Source: Adineta steineri (Eukaryota > Rotifera > Eurotatoria > Adinetida > Adinetidae). From it: a stretch of DNA of 64,000 nt. The stretch spans positions 119,742 to 183,741 of the forward strand of contig CAJNOI010000178.1 in the NCBI GenBank assembly GCA_905250115.1, read 5' to 3'. The notes under the pieces are model-generated. The model searched no databases and had not been told where the DNA came from. It saw only the letters and a list, made by a program, of their open reading frames with translations. Positions 1-12,105 of the stretch are shown here, piece after piece. The position numbers were made by a program, and so were the translations under genes. Position 1 is the stretch's first letter. Every line of letters begins with the position of its first letter.

Positions 1-296
1 ATTATTGTTCTTTTTCTCTTCTTACAATAGGACAATTGGCTCAATTAATGTACTCGCGTTTTGATCATCTTATTTTAACCCTGTCTATATTCGTTAATTA
101 ATGATAAATAACATGAAACATATGTTCGTCTATGAGTGGAATAGAACAGCTAGAAACATCTGTACGATATGATATGCTTCGAAGGTATATTATATAATGT
201 TAAGAGATAAGAGTAAACAATGATTTGGATAGTATTTTTATTGTCAAAAGTATTGATGGAATTATCCATATGAAAATGTCAGCTTGTGTATATTTG

Positions 297-1079
297 CTAC
301 GAAAAATACTTGTCATTGTTAAAATATCGAGCACCAAACCAACTAAATGTAAATGATGTTGAATATAAAAGAATGGTATTAAAAATATTTAAAGAATTAG
401 GAAATTTCTTTAATGAACGAATCAATGTACTAGTAAGGAGAAGACTCGTTAGAATTGAAATTGAAACAAGAATAGTTGTTCTTGCTATAGATAACGTTGT
501 CGAATTATTGATAGTTTTTGAAAGACTAATATTGCTTAACTGTTCTAGATGATTCTGAAATGAGGATGAAATTGATATACATATTAATAATTACTCTTAC
601 TGGTAAATGATGATTGAGAGTTCGCTTTCTGTTTTCTATGTAGACATGAATATTTTTGTGTTAAGGATCGTGTTGGAAACTGCATATTTATTTTTGAATT
701 GGTATTAGTATATTGTTGTTGACTATTTTGATTTCGATTAGCAAATAAACATTTTAGTTCGTCAATAAGTAGATTTTTTAGTTTTGTCTGTTGTACATCA
801 TATTGATTATTATTTGTCTTTCGCTTTTTAGTTATTAATGATGAACGCGAAGTTGATAATAAACATATCTTTTTGGAATTTGTATTGGAATTACTCTCTA
901 AGAAAAATGAAAAGAATTTTATGACCGAATTGTAGATGCTTTTACTAACCAATATTAGATGGCAAACATAAACGTTTCTTAGTAGATAACACACGACGAC
1001 CAATTATTCCTTCTGGTTGTAGATTATCAGAAGATTGATTATAATCGAAACTATCTTTTAATCGTTGAAAAATAACCAT
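297..1079 (-). CDS. hypothetical small two-TM protein, three exons
   Basis: Not recognised. Model joins complement(950..1079, 601..897, 297..544), 224 codons after the start plus a stop. Exon 1 (MVIFQRLKDSF...) ends at a GTTAGT donor and the first intron ends TTCTTAG; the second intron starts GTAAGAG. The second acceptor is ambiguous: the first AG (TTTCAG) gives an early stop, while the next AG (ATCTAG) keeps the frame and adds about 80 residues. The middle exon is rich in S, N, K and Q. The last exon holds two hydrophobic stretches (TILVSISILTSLLLTSTLI and NIFNTILLYSTSFTFSWFGA), so a small membrane protein is inferred. The opposite strand is also open across exon 3, which lowers confidence. 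Confidence 0.4.
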
Positions 1080-1892
1080 CAAAATGATTGATATGCTAAG
1101 TTTCGTTGAGAATTTAGAAAAAAAACTGAGAATAATATTTAGGAAAGGAAATTCATTCTAGCGCCTATCACTGTTTTTTATCTTTATTGATGAAATTATT
1201 TATTTATATAGACATTAAGAAGAGTTCAATATCATTTGATGCTTGCGGAGCGAAATAACAAGGTTATATTGGAATACTCATTTTCTGACTTTTGATTTCA
1301 TTAATCAAAAACTGAGATTGATAAAATGATTGATGTATAAAAACATACTGATATGACGAATAGATTTATTTTTTAATGAGTGTACACTTTTTTTGTGCAT
1401 TATTTTAAATAAGATGTATAAGTTTGCCTATGATCAATTTATATACTAAAAATAAATTCATTTTTTGAAAAGCATTAGAATATCTACAATTAGATGAATA
1501 AAACAAAATGAATAGTCTGAAAAGAATAAGATGGTGAAAGAGAATTGCACTGAATGAGATGAATTAAAAACAAGTTGTGCAACAGCAGTTGAATAGATTA
1601 ATAGCTTCAGTTGAATTGAATAAAATATATTCAAATCAAAGGCACCACATGAATTTACTTGATTTATTTGCACTAAAAATGAATGAAAAGAAAAAATTAT
1701 TTGGATGAAATAAATACAAATAAATGTGTTCGAATAGCATATGCGTATTTCATTGTAATTTACAAATCTCCATAAAATTGTCAATAACGTTTTTGTATTT
1801 ATTTTTGTAGGGCATATGTTGTATATATAAATAGCATTGAATAATGTTTTTGTACTATCACAATCTAGGATTCAATAAAAAACGTGAAAACT
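1080..1892. other. intergenic, AT-rich
   Basis: No convincing coding exon, repeat or RNA seen. The hydrophobic reading on the minus strand at 1458-1784 has no supporting splice context or recognisable motif. An acceptor-like CAATCTAG at 1861-1868 precedes the next gene. Confidence 0.5.
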
Positions 1893-2556
1893 ATGTTCTC
1901 AACTTCGTGGTATCTCACAGGGCTGGTATTGGTGTTTACATATATTCAATACGTTAATACAGAAGAACCATCATGGAAAGTGTGGCCATACGCTATGGTT
2001 GCCAATAATACTGATATGACATTTCCAGGTGCTGAGGCTGCACATCTTCAGTATCAGGGTGATGCATGGTTTGTTACAGGCCGACTCCGAGGGATTCTAT
2101 CTAATACGACTATCCAGATGTTAAACTACTCTTAAAAAAACTGCAAAACTCATATACAGAACTTTATCCTTTCGAACGATGTATGGTAATGCTCCATGGA
2201 ATCATACTACATTCAACAATGGCTCGTACATTCCATTCGTCTATCAAGTTCGTTTACCTGGCATTGATAAACAAGGTCGTAATTTCTCAATTGATCTTGA
2301 GATTGATCCAATGAAATATCCATCTCCATATGGTGGAAATACATTGAACGGTAGATTTACTTTTTATGATCAGCCAAATACGCTGTCTTGGTTTGAAACT
2401 GGTCTGGAACTGAATGGCACAGTAACGTGGGGCGATATTACCGAGCCAGTAGTTGGTAATACTGGACACATTGATCGTCAATACTTTCCACTCTATGCTG
2501 GTATCTTTTCACCAACAGGCCAACAAGTATCTCACATGTGGTACCAGATCAACTAG
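1893..2556 (+). pseudogene. AttH/CrtC-like lipocalin-fold hydrolase family gene, truncated by frameshift
   Basis: Exons 1893..2119 and 2160..2556 around a 40-bp intron (GTTAAA..TACAG) that restores frame. The true ATG is 1893; the GTG just upstream is not a eukaryotic start. The product begins with a signal peptide (MFSTSWYLTGLVLVFTYIQ) and carries N-glycosylation sequons. GRFTFYDQPNTLSWFETGL and GNTGHIDRQYFPLYAG resemble the AttH / carotenoid 1,2-hydratase-like fold, where a conserved H/D-R-Q/E-W element closes the domain. The frame stops at 2556, but the +2 frame then reads QLANGIDLNIS, the expected continuation. This points to a one-base loss near 2540 and disappearance of the C-terminal half. 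A GT-hairpin repeat lies 124 bp downstream. Bacterial or fungal origin is possible but not shown. Confidence 0.55.
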
Positions 2557-2680
2557 CTAACGGTATCGATCTGAATATTTCGTTGAGTTTAATATTTGTT
2601 AATGATTTTACCATTGTTGAAAAGTTTTATACGATCAGATTCGTATGAATATTTTCATCGATCAATTGCTGCTAAGAGAT

Positions 2681-2737
2681 TAAGGGTGAGTGTGAGTGTC
2701 CGTGTCTACTAACAGAAGAGATACCCACACCCTCAAG
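2681..2737. repeat. GT-hairpin element 1
   Basis: Left arm AAGGGTGAGTGTGAGTGT faces right arm ACCCACACCCTCAA across about 25 bp. It is the first member of the dispersed G-left/C-right family described in the findings. No target duplication visible. Confidence 0.6.
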
Positions 2738-2950
2738 AATTAGAAATATATCAATATAGAATTTATATCGTTGACATTATTTTCATTTATTTTTTATAGA
2801 CATGAACTTGTATAAGTGAAGAAAAAACAAAGTTATTCAATAAAAACAATCATATTTTTCTTAATTTAATGTTATAGATTTAGACAAAAAAAACAAATGT
2901 ATAACAGAGATTCTCTTATAAAAAAAACATACACATGAAAGACTAATTCT

Positions 2951-4006
2951 CTATAATGAAGAATTATTTTGTAAGCACATAATAGCATCTTGTAATAATT
3001 GATTTTTTTTAATTTGTTCTTCAATTTGATTTTCATACTCAATTTGAATTTTTTTATTCTTTACTTCAATATCTTCAACTCGTTTATTTAAATCTCGATT
3101 AAGTTTACATAATTGAATAAAATCTTGTTTAATATCATTACATTTATTTTCAAATTCTGCAAGATTTTCTTTTGTTTTATTTAAATGTTCTCGACTTGTT
3201 AAAATTTGTTTATTAAGATTATATTTAGCTAAAGCAAATTGAGTTTTATATAATATATGTATTGGACGCATAAATTCTGTTAAATTTCGAAATATTGGAT
3301 ACCATCGTCTGACTTGATGAACATTTGTTTCATCAATTAGACGATATTGTGATAAACTACATACATATTCTGGTGATGTATATTTATGAATTGAAAGTAT
3401 TTTTCCATTTAAATAATGTGGTGCATCAAGAAGAACACGATCCGATGAATCAAACTCTTCAAATGTTATCAGACATATACCAGCAGTACCTTCTTCGTCA
3501 AGCATTTTTGTCTCCATAACTTTTCCATATTCACCAAAATATGAACGAATATTTGCATTATTAAATAATGGATCTATTTAAAAGAAATTAAATATAAAAT
3601 TGTCAAAAATATGATGATTATACCTGGTAAACTTATACGAATAACAATATCTGGTGTTGACATAAGTCTTTCACATTTAGTAACATTATCTGGTAATAAA
3701 CGTTTAAGTGTGATTCCATATTCATCATAAAATTCAGCTCTTTTTTCCATACAATAATTAACACAAGCTTCGTCAGTAAATGTTATAAATGCAAATGATT
3801 TGCCTAGAAGAATTTATAAAATAAATTCTATAAATAAACAATAATTTACCATCAAATCTTGCATCATTATATTCCATTATTTCACAATGTACGACATATT
3901 GATCATCATTTCTAGTAGCATGTTTATTAAAATAAGCACATAGTTTTTCATTCGTCCATATCTGTTTATCAAGTACACCAACAAATAACTGTCGACGTTT
4001 TGACAT
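2951..4006 (-). CDS. tandem-RRM RNA-binding protein with C-terminal coiled coil
   Basis: Three exons, complement(3850..4006, 3624..3803, 2951..3573), 319 aa. RRM1 shows an RNP2-like RQLFVGVL near residue 5 and RNP1-like GKSFAFITF across the first splice. RRM2 spans the second splice (DIVIRISLPG, then IRSYFGEYGKV and GICLITFEEFDSSDRVL). The order is hnRNP/TARDBP-like. After a linker with HQVRRWYPIFRNL comes a long charged heptad region, ending in a coiled coil (EVKNKKIQIEYENQIEEQIK). Such proteins bind RNA in nucleus or cytoplasm; the target is unknown. The ATG at 4006 is preceded four bases upstream by ATAATTTCAG, suggesting a 5' UTR intron or a spliced-leader acceptor. RNP1 motifs are degenerate, so RNA affinity is inferred. 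Confidence 0.75.
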
Positions 4007-4348
4007 CAATCTGAAATTATAAATAGTAAAGTCGATTTTTGTATGGTAAAATAGTTTCCGTATGTAGAATTTAATATCTATTTTATATATGATTTATAAT
4101 TAATTAGTTTAAAAGCAAGATTTATATTTAAATACTTTATATTTTGTTTCGTATTTAAGGCATACAAGAAAAACAACAAAAATTGACATACTGTTCAAAT
4201 GCATTAAGCAATAAAAATCAGAAAATAATCTTTTATACAAACACGCAAAAACAAAGACAATAAGCAATAACAAATACTGGTTTAAAATATATGAAGGTGA
4301 ATTTATTTCAAAAAGGCTAATGGACTGTATCAACTAAACAACATTTGT

Positions 4349-6675
4349 TTATTGATTGACAATTTGTTCGACTTCTATATTAGAAAGAGTATATAATATA
4401 TATGATTATTATTCGATTATTTTTTCACTCACCATTACTTTCATTCTCCGCTTGTTTATCCGCATGATCTACTAGTGGAATATAAAATGAATGATAACGA
4501 AATTTTATTTAATAAACTTACATGTTTTAGAATTTGTTGAGATGCTTTTCGTCGAAGAAGAAGAAGAACTGATCACTAATAAAAGTAAAAATTCAAAATT
4601 ATTAGATTGTAAATGAAAATATCAGATAGAACTTACGGTTATCTTTTGTAACAATACTTTGTTGTAATTGATCACTATTAACAACTGTTGATTTCAAATG
4701 AATGAGTTCTACATACAAAATATATCGTAAAAAAAATTATATGGAAAACATTTCATTTTACCTTTTGAACATTTGCATTCATCTATTTTTCCTCGTAATT
4801 TATCAAGATCAGACTGGAATTTATTGAGAACAACGGTTGTCTATAAACAAATATATGATATTGATTAATCAATTATAATTATTCTTTAAACATCCTCACA
4901 TTTATTAAATGAATGATATTTTTAACAGTTGTTTTTGATTAAAGATTCAAAAAACTCTGTCTTTATTTATTCGTGAAAGTTTCTTTTAATTGTTACATGC
5001 TCGTTAGTTACAATTTATCTTAATAATCCGAAAGCAGAATTATTGCCTGATAGATTAGGATGAGATGAAAATAGATCGGTCATAACTAAATAAAGTGACG
5101 ATGTAATTAGCAACGAGAGAAGTAAGAGTTTATTATTTCCTCAACTAGTCTTATACACCTAATCGGATACTGATTTTGTTCTGAAATCTTTTAAAAAAGC
5201 TAGAATCAATGATTTCAAAGCGCATATAACAATTACGAAAATTGAAAGTAATAAATCTTTGTATTATAAATAAGAGCGGGGTTTTGTAAATATTATTTAT
5301 GTAATGGGAACGAAAATATCTGAAGAATGTTTCGGGATTCTAAAGAATGTAATCTGAAATATCTATCTTTATAACACTTGTTACTATCAAGAGACATTCA
5401 TCGTTTTCTATCGTCATAGATTTTTGTGATAGACTAATCTCAACATACATTAATGTATAATGTGAGTTATCTTCTTCAACAAAATCATTTTACAATGTGA
5501 TAATTGTATCATATATTCATACTACAAACTACTGTAATTTGAGTCAATTCATCATGAAAAGATAATGGTAATATATCAATATACAAACAATGACAATAAA
5601 TGTCTTTGATCCTAAGTGATTACTACACAGACAAAGATAATAAAGATCGCATTTAATAATAGTAAAAGTTCGAATTCAAGAAGCTGAACTAATTAAAAAT
5701 GTCAATGTCTATTACATTTACAGATGAAGAATGGAAAGAAAAAAGAAAGTCATACTTTATCAGATGAGTTATGAAAAAACTGGGTTAATTCGTCTACATA
5801 TGTTGTTAATTGTTGTATTTTAATAGTTTGATTGAAATTAAGAACATCATTCTTAAAACAAAAATAAAATAATTTTTCATTTCATTTCTATATTAAAATA
5901 TTTACTCGTAGAGAATTTAATTGATCATACACTTCAACAAAAGTTTTATTAATCATATTTTCCAATTGTTGATTTTTTACATATAATTTATTAGTTTGTT
6001 TAGGAGATGTTATTAATCTACGTTCAATAAGTCGACTTTTAGATGAAATAACATTATTATCATTAATTAATGAAAAATTCAAATGTTCAAGAAAATTTAA
6101 TCGAATTTTAATTTGTTCAATAGTTGATAAAATATTATTTAAGTCTAAATCCGAAGATTTCTTTTCGACTAATTAAACAAAAAATAAAATTTAACAATTT
6201 GAAAAATAAATAAATTATAATTTACTTTCAGTAATACGTGATGAAAGATGTTGAATTTCATTTTTTAATTTAATATTTGAAGAAATTAACCCAACACTAT
6301 CAAAAGACAAGAAAAATTTAATAGAAATATTTGAAATTGTTCTTACCAAACAAATAGAAATAAACAAAGAAGAGTAAAACAAGAAATATATTGAAAATAT
6401 TTCCAACAGAAACGATATCGAGATGTACGTCTATAAAGAATAAAATCAATTTTTATTATAAGAATTATATAAATTTACGATTTTGTTATTGATAATTTTT
6501 GTTGTGGTAAAAATAATTCATCTTCAGAACTTCGAAGAATATCATTGGAATTTGTTTTTGTTAAACGAAATTTTAATAAATTATTAAGTTGTTTACGTTT
6601 TCGCATTTTTTTATTTGAATTACGTGGAATGTTTGAGGATACACCAGCTTCTAGATCATTAACAATATTATCCAT
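4349..6675 (-). CDS. type II single-pass membrane protein with long coiled coil, ten exons
   Basis: Not recognised. Model: complement(6479..6675, 6347..6430, 6226..6296, 5906..6168, 5756..5851, 4762..4840, 4637..4708, 4522..4575, 4433..4471, 4349..4374), 326 aa, with every phase matching and GT..AG at each join. About 70 basic N-terminal residues precede one TM segment (YISCFTLLCLFLFVWCVGLI). Next comes a coiled coil of about 150 residues (EIQHLSSRI, LNNILSTIEQIKIRLNFLE, ENMINKTFVEVYDQLNSLR), then a serine run and an acidic tail. The topology resembles SUN-type, EFCAB14-type or other TM-plus-coiled-coil proteins, but no SUN domain or EF-hand is seen. The fifth intron is 915 bp, against about 50 for the others, and could hide another exon. 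Confidence 0.6.
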
Positions 6676-8384
6676 TATATTAGATTTATTCGATAACAAT
6701 CTCGTTGTAATTTAATCGAATTGTAACTGACAAATATAAATATCTCGTATGACAATTATCAATAAGCATCTAAAGAAGTAAAAATAAACTTTAGAATTTA
6801 TTTATTTAAAGGTCATCATTGAATAAAAATATGACTTAACGTCAGAATGATAAATGAAAAAAATAAGTTAAACTATTATTTCCCATGATTCAAATTATTA
6901 AGAAGAGAAAAAAAATCGAAACATAAGTCATTCTGCTGTTCTTCCCATTTTTTATTATATAGTATTTATAACCATTGATAAACATATGCAGCTAGAGGAC
7001 GGTAGTTATCAGAGTTGATTCGAAGATAAGATATAAAATATTATTATGACCTTATAAGAAGTAAAGATAAAGAATAACTATTCTTGACAATTTGCAAAAA
7101 AACAATAGTTATATAAAATCGACATAAAAGAGTTTGTTTTCTGATTTTCTAAAAATAGAAAAATACGGTCTATAACGCATGGAAGAATATAATACAATAT
7201 TGGAATAAATTGACGATATATTCATATAAATAAAATCTACGAAAATACAAAAAATCGATTGTTTTCATTTTGTCTATTTTTTCGATGGTATAATACCGTA
7301 TTAATTAGTCTTAAATATTGTTTTTTTAAGTCATTACTCTTCACATACTAGCTTGTCTTATATAGTCATAAGAAAAGTGTTCTATCTTGGATCGTAATAG
7401 TCTTGACGAAAAATACGCATAATATACAATATTTTAAGTACGTAAATGTGTCTGTTTGTTGTACTGTTGGTTTATAGACATTCATTTTTCTATTTTAATT
7501 AGTGTATTAATCTATTTATTATACATTGAAATATTTCCAATGACAAAAAGAAAGGATATGCAACATTGATCCCAGTGAATACTACAATAGATTTATGTTC
7601 AATTATTTAAAATAATAATTTTGCTATTTTTATTATATACTTCTACTATAATATGAGCTGCGTTGATTTTGTCAATAACTATTGCAAAATAAGGTCCAGC
7701 TAGGTTCAAGAGTGAATTCAAAAAAATCTGTGTACTACATTCTACTGTAATAAGAATTGGATCATGTAGTGAATAACTATCGGGTTTGCAAAAGCTAAGT
7801 ATCAAAAGTAATGTACTGCCTTGTCGTACAGAAAAAATACAATATATTATTGCTATTATATTGAGTCATCAGTTACTTTATAAGTTTAATTACAGTTACT
7901 GAAATTTACGAATTAACTAATAATGTTATTATGAAATGACATAACTGAGGTTTGTTTGGGAGCATAATTACTTTTACTACAGTCAGCATCTTGCAGGTGT
8001 TGGTAGGAGATGCAGATAAAATTTCTCAGATAATATAGGTTGTGACAAACTAGTATTATACTCTTTATCATAAATTACTTGTATTTTTTGAAAATTAAAC
8101 TCTTGTCGTGATGTTATTCTCCATTTTGCATTCACAATAAATGAATCTCTTTAAAAAATGCACTTAGTCAAAGGGTAAAAATAATAAGTTACAAAAAAAA
8201 GAATGAAGTCAAAAAAACATGTTTACATTAGGAGGGTTATTATGATATAAAAGATCGCAAACGGGTGTTCACATTAAAGAGAGTCATATTCAGTAGAAAT
8301 CCCTCCGTCAGATCGAACTTTGTTCATAATCAGGAGGTGTTTACTAATAGAGATTTTACTCTATATTAGCCTATTGAATATATA
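6676..8384. other. intergenic, very AT-rich
   Basis: No supported gene. Short readings on the minus strand (for example 7599-7805) lack motifs and splice context. No repeat was recognised apart from the block that starts near 8385. Confidence 0.5.
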
Positions 8385-8735
8385 TTAATAGTTTCATAAA
8401 AAGAAATTTCTTCATTGACAGTTTTCTTATCAAACTATTTGAAAAATAAAATTCAATGTGAAAATGACTAATAAAATTAAAATAGGAATGTTTTCATTAA
8501 ATCATCGAATACTTTCAAATATTCAAAAACAAATATTTTTTTCTAATTTATTTTAACTATAACATTGACGACGTTTCATTCCAGAATGTACCGTAATCAG
8601 ACATTTATTTTTCAAAAAGTACCAGATGCGCGTGATATTTTTCAACAAAACAAATAGATTCTATTCTGATCGAAATTAAAGAAACAATATAAAATACGAA
8701 AACCAACTTTTTTTTCTTATTCATACAAAGGATTC
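8385..8735 (-). repeat. outer block of inverted duplication (copy at 25820-26180)
   Basis: The reverse complement of about 8440-8728 matches 25820-26067 almost base for base (roughly 95% by eye), including CTGATTACGGTACATTC and ATCACGCGCAT. Similarity weakens towards 8385, where it ends. The block lies left of the ODC-like/oxidoreductase locus; its partner starts exactly at the right edge of the first N gap. Confidence 0.8.
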
Positions 8736-9284
8736 ATTGATGAAGATTGAGAACTTGAACAAATATTAATAATATGAAAAACAAATTCATACTATTATTT
8801 TTGTCATGTTTTTTTCTTTCTGATCAAATATAATTATTCCTTCAAAAACATCTATATATACGGATGTCCTAAACGAATATAATCAGTAGGAAAAATTCTA
8901 AAGACGATGGAAGACACAATGAAATTCAAATATGTGAGATCCTATATTTCAATCAAATCTTGATCATCCACCAACAATATGATCTCTTAGCGCAACAAGT
9001 TGATCATCTTGTGTATTTACATTTACAAATTCTTCTATTTATTATAGTAACTTATATAAATTCCACAATTCAAAGGTCCAAATAATGATGGTTTTAGACC
9101 TCAATCTCTTACATTCGTTTAGCTCTAACTGATGCTGTTGTCTTTTATGCAACAGTTTCTCATAAAACAAAAAAGAGAGAACATTTCTTCTTCTCAAACT
9201 ACTAATAATAAATTAAACTTTATTTTCAATTAATATAAACATAAAACTATTTTAGATAAACATTTATATTCATTTCATTTAGAA

Positions 9285-11794
9285 ATGTCTCATATTGATA
9301 TTTGGTATCTATTGGAAATGATATGTTTACTTTGTTTATTAATAACATTATTATTTGAATTGATTCTAAATTATCCATTGAAAATATTTGATTATGGATC
9401 AATAATGAAAATATTTGTTGGAATTCTAAATATAAATGTATCACTATGTTATTTTCTTTGGATTGATCAAATAACAATTGAAAATCTTCTTTATGGTTTA
9501 ATTCTATTCTATGGATTATTTCTTCTTTATCCAATTCAAGTTGCTAAAGAAAATAGTCACATCATTGTTCAATCAAATTTAATCAATCATTTTATACTCA
9601 AATCGATTCATTTAATTGGAATCTCTTGTCTATTTTTCTTTTTTCATTTCACTAATAGAATCTTCTTTTTGAAAATCTTTCAAATAACAAAGTCATATTT
9701 GTGGATACAAAAATTCATTGGTATTATGCTTCCATCAATAATTAATTCAATTGGATTTGCTTCTCAAATCATTTCCACTCTTTCAATCAAATATTCTTTT
9801 CATTCTAATCATCTTTTATTTATTTTTATTGGATTCATTGGAATGATGACTGCATCAATTTCTATATGTTTAAAAGAAAACTTTCAAATTATTGCTTTAA
9901 TTCTCTATACTCTTTTGATTTTATTTCAAATTATCATGTTAAAACTTCAATTAGACAAACTTTTATTGATGAACAGAATGCAAGATCGACTTCAATTCGA
10001 ATATCAACCAATGCAAGAATATATAGGTAACTCTTTTGTCTTTAAAGTCATTCTATGCATTGATATATCAGAAAGATGCAGATAATCATTAAATTCTACA
10101 AATAACATTTACTTTTTTTCATGTGAAAACTTTTAGAACAACTTATATCCACTGATAACAAAGAAAAAGAAGCGAAATCAAATGGTTTAAGATATGTTTC
10201 ACATCGATATCAATTTGAAAAAGCGATTGAATATTTTGAAAAGAAGTTTATTGAAGATGGAACAACTTCAGATGAAAATATTCTAAACAAAAAACAATTT
10301 CAAGTAGATGTACAATTAAAAAAGATTTTTCCAGATCATACAGACGTTTATCATGTTCCACATGGACAATCAGATCAAGACATTGCTAGGTATTATAGAT
10401 TAATTTTAATTCTTAATTTTCAGAAATATATATCTCTGAACTAAACCTTCTTTTTCTTTTTCAATCAAATCAAAAAAATGGAAAAGATATTTTTCAGTGT
10501 CACTCGATTAAAAACAAAGATTTTATTTTTTTTGATTTTAGACATTTTATTAATGAAATTGGTACTGATGATCCATTTTATATTGTTGATGTTTCTCATT
10601 ATCCTAAACAATATATGAAATGGAAATGTTATTTTCCTGACATTCAAGTTTTCTATGCAATGAAAACAAATGATAATGATTTTCTAATTAAAATCATTGA
10701 GAGATTAGGTGGTGGATTTGATTGTGCATCGATCAATGAATTAAAAACAGTTCTAGCATTATGTCCAGATATTGATTGTTCAAAAAGAATCATTTATGCT
10801 CATCCATGTAAACCCATATCACATATAAAGTATTTTCAAGAAAAAAATGTTCAATTAACAGTTGTTGATAATGAAGATGAATTGATAAAACTTGAAAAAC
10901 ATTGGCCAAATGTTCAAATATTGATTCGTTTGAAAACTAAAGATTCAAAATCATTAATCTCATTTTCAGATAAATTTGGTGCGAATGAACATATTGCCAC
11001 TCGATTGTTTCAGTTAGCTAAAAAACTAAATCTAAATATCGTGGGATGTGCATTTCATGTTGGAACAGGATGTTATGATGATAATGCATTTCAACATGCT
11101 TTACAATTTGCTCAACAAATATTCCACATTGCAAAAAAATATCAATTTCATCTCACTATTTTAGATATTGGAGGTGGTTTTCCAGGATTTGATGAAGATC
11201 ATAGACCATCTTTTTCACAATTAGCACAAACAATTCAACAATCATTAGATGAATACTTTCCACAAAGAGAAAGTATAAAAATGAAAAGTTCAAATTTTGA
11301 AATTGTTCCTTTGATTTTTTTTTGTTCTAGATATTCAAATCATAGCTGAACCTGGAAGATATTTTGCTGCTGCTTCGATGGATCTCGTAGCATCGATCAT
11401 TGCTTGTCGATCAAATAATAAAGATTATTTGAATTTTTCATCAAAAGAAGAAAAAGAAAATGTAGACAAAGATCTGATTGATAATATTTATTATATTAAT
11501 GAAAGTACATATGGATCATTATCTAATATTCTATATGAAAATACGACATATAGTATTACTTGTCTAAGAAAAGAACATTCTCAATTAGTTGAACATGATG
11601 AAACGAAATATAAATCAATTGTTTATGGTCCAACATGCGATTCATTAGATATTGTTTCATTAGGAGTCGATTTACCCTTGCTGAATATTGGTGATCATCT
11701 TCTTTTTTATCATGTTGGTGCTTATTCAAGTAGTCTTTCAATGAAATTTAATGGATTTCAAACAACAAAATATTATTATATTTGGAAAGACTAA
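9285..11794 (+). CDS. predicted 7TM domain fused to ornithine/lysine-type PLP decarboxylase
   Basis: Four exons 9285..10026, 10137..10389, 10542..11272, 11331..11794; 729 aa, all phases consistent. Residues about 1-245 form seven hydrophobic segments of unknown family. Residues about 330-729 are a fold-III PLP decarboxylase like ODC. VFYAMKTN carries the Schiff-base lysine (about K373), FHVGTG the PLP-stacking His, and LDIGGGFPG and AEPGRYF bind phosphate. YGPTCDSLD keeps the catalytic Cys-Asp, and VGAYSSSLSMKFNGF matches the family C-terminus. The catalytic set is intact, so it is not an antizyme-inhibitor-like dead copy. ODC makes putrescine and is normally soluble, so a membrane-tethered form is odd. 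No Met lies between the TM part and the decarboxylase core before KQYM, favouring one protein. An acceptor-like TTTCATTTAG lies just before the ATG. Alternative: two genes merged by my splice choice. Confidence 0.7.
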
Positions 11795-12105
11795 AACATT
11801 TTAACTCTGAATTATGTATAAATATGATATTATCACTTTGCTTTATTTTTTGCTCGATTGTCACTGTAAACATGATATTATCTTCTGCACAGCTTATGAG
11901 ATAAGAATGAAGTCGATTGTGAATTTTGATTGTAGATGGTGTTCTTCTAGTTGAAGAAATTAGTTGTATTACATATTTTAATCTCAGAGAGATTTGGTTA
12001 ACCGCTTTTTTATTTCATAATCATTTTTATATCATATAAAGTAATACAAAAAAAATCATATTCTTTCAAGCCTAATCACAAATGACGATAAGAAATACTA
12101 AAAAT

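Noticed and set aside
286..552. Plus-strand open frame of 88 codons
   Set aside because: Begins at GTG, has no motif, and the minus strand offers a better spliced membrane-protein model.
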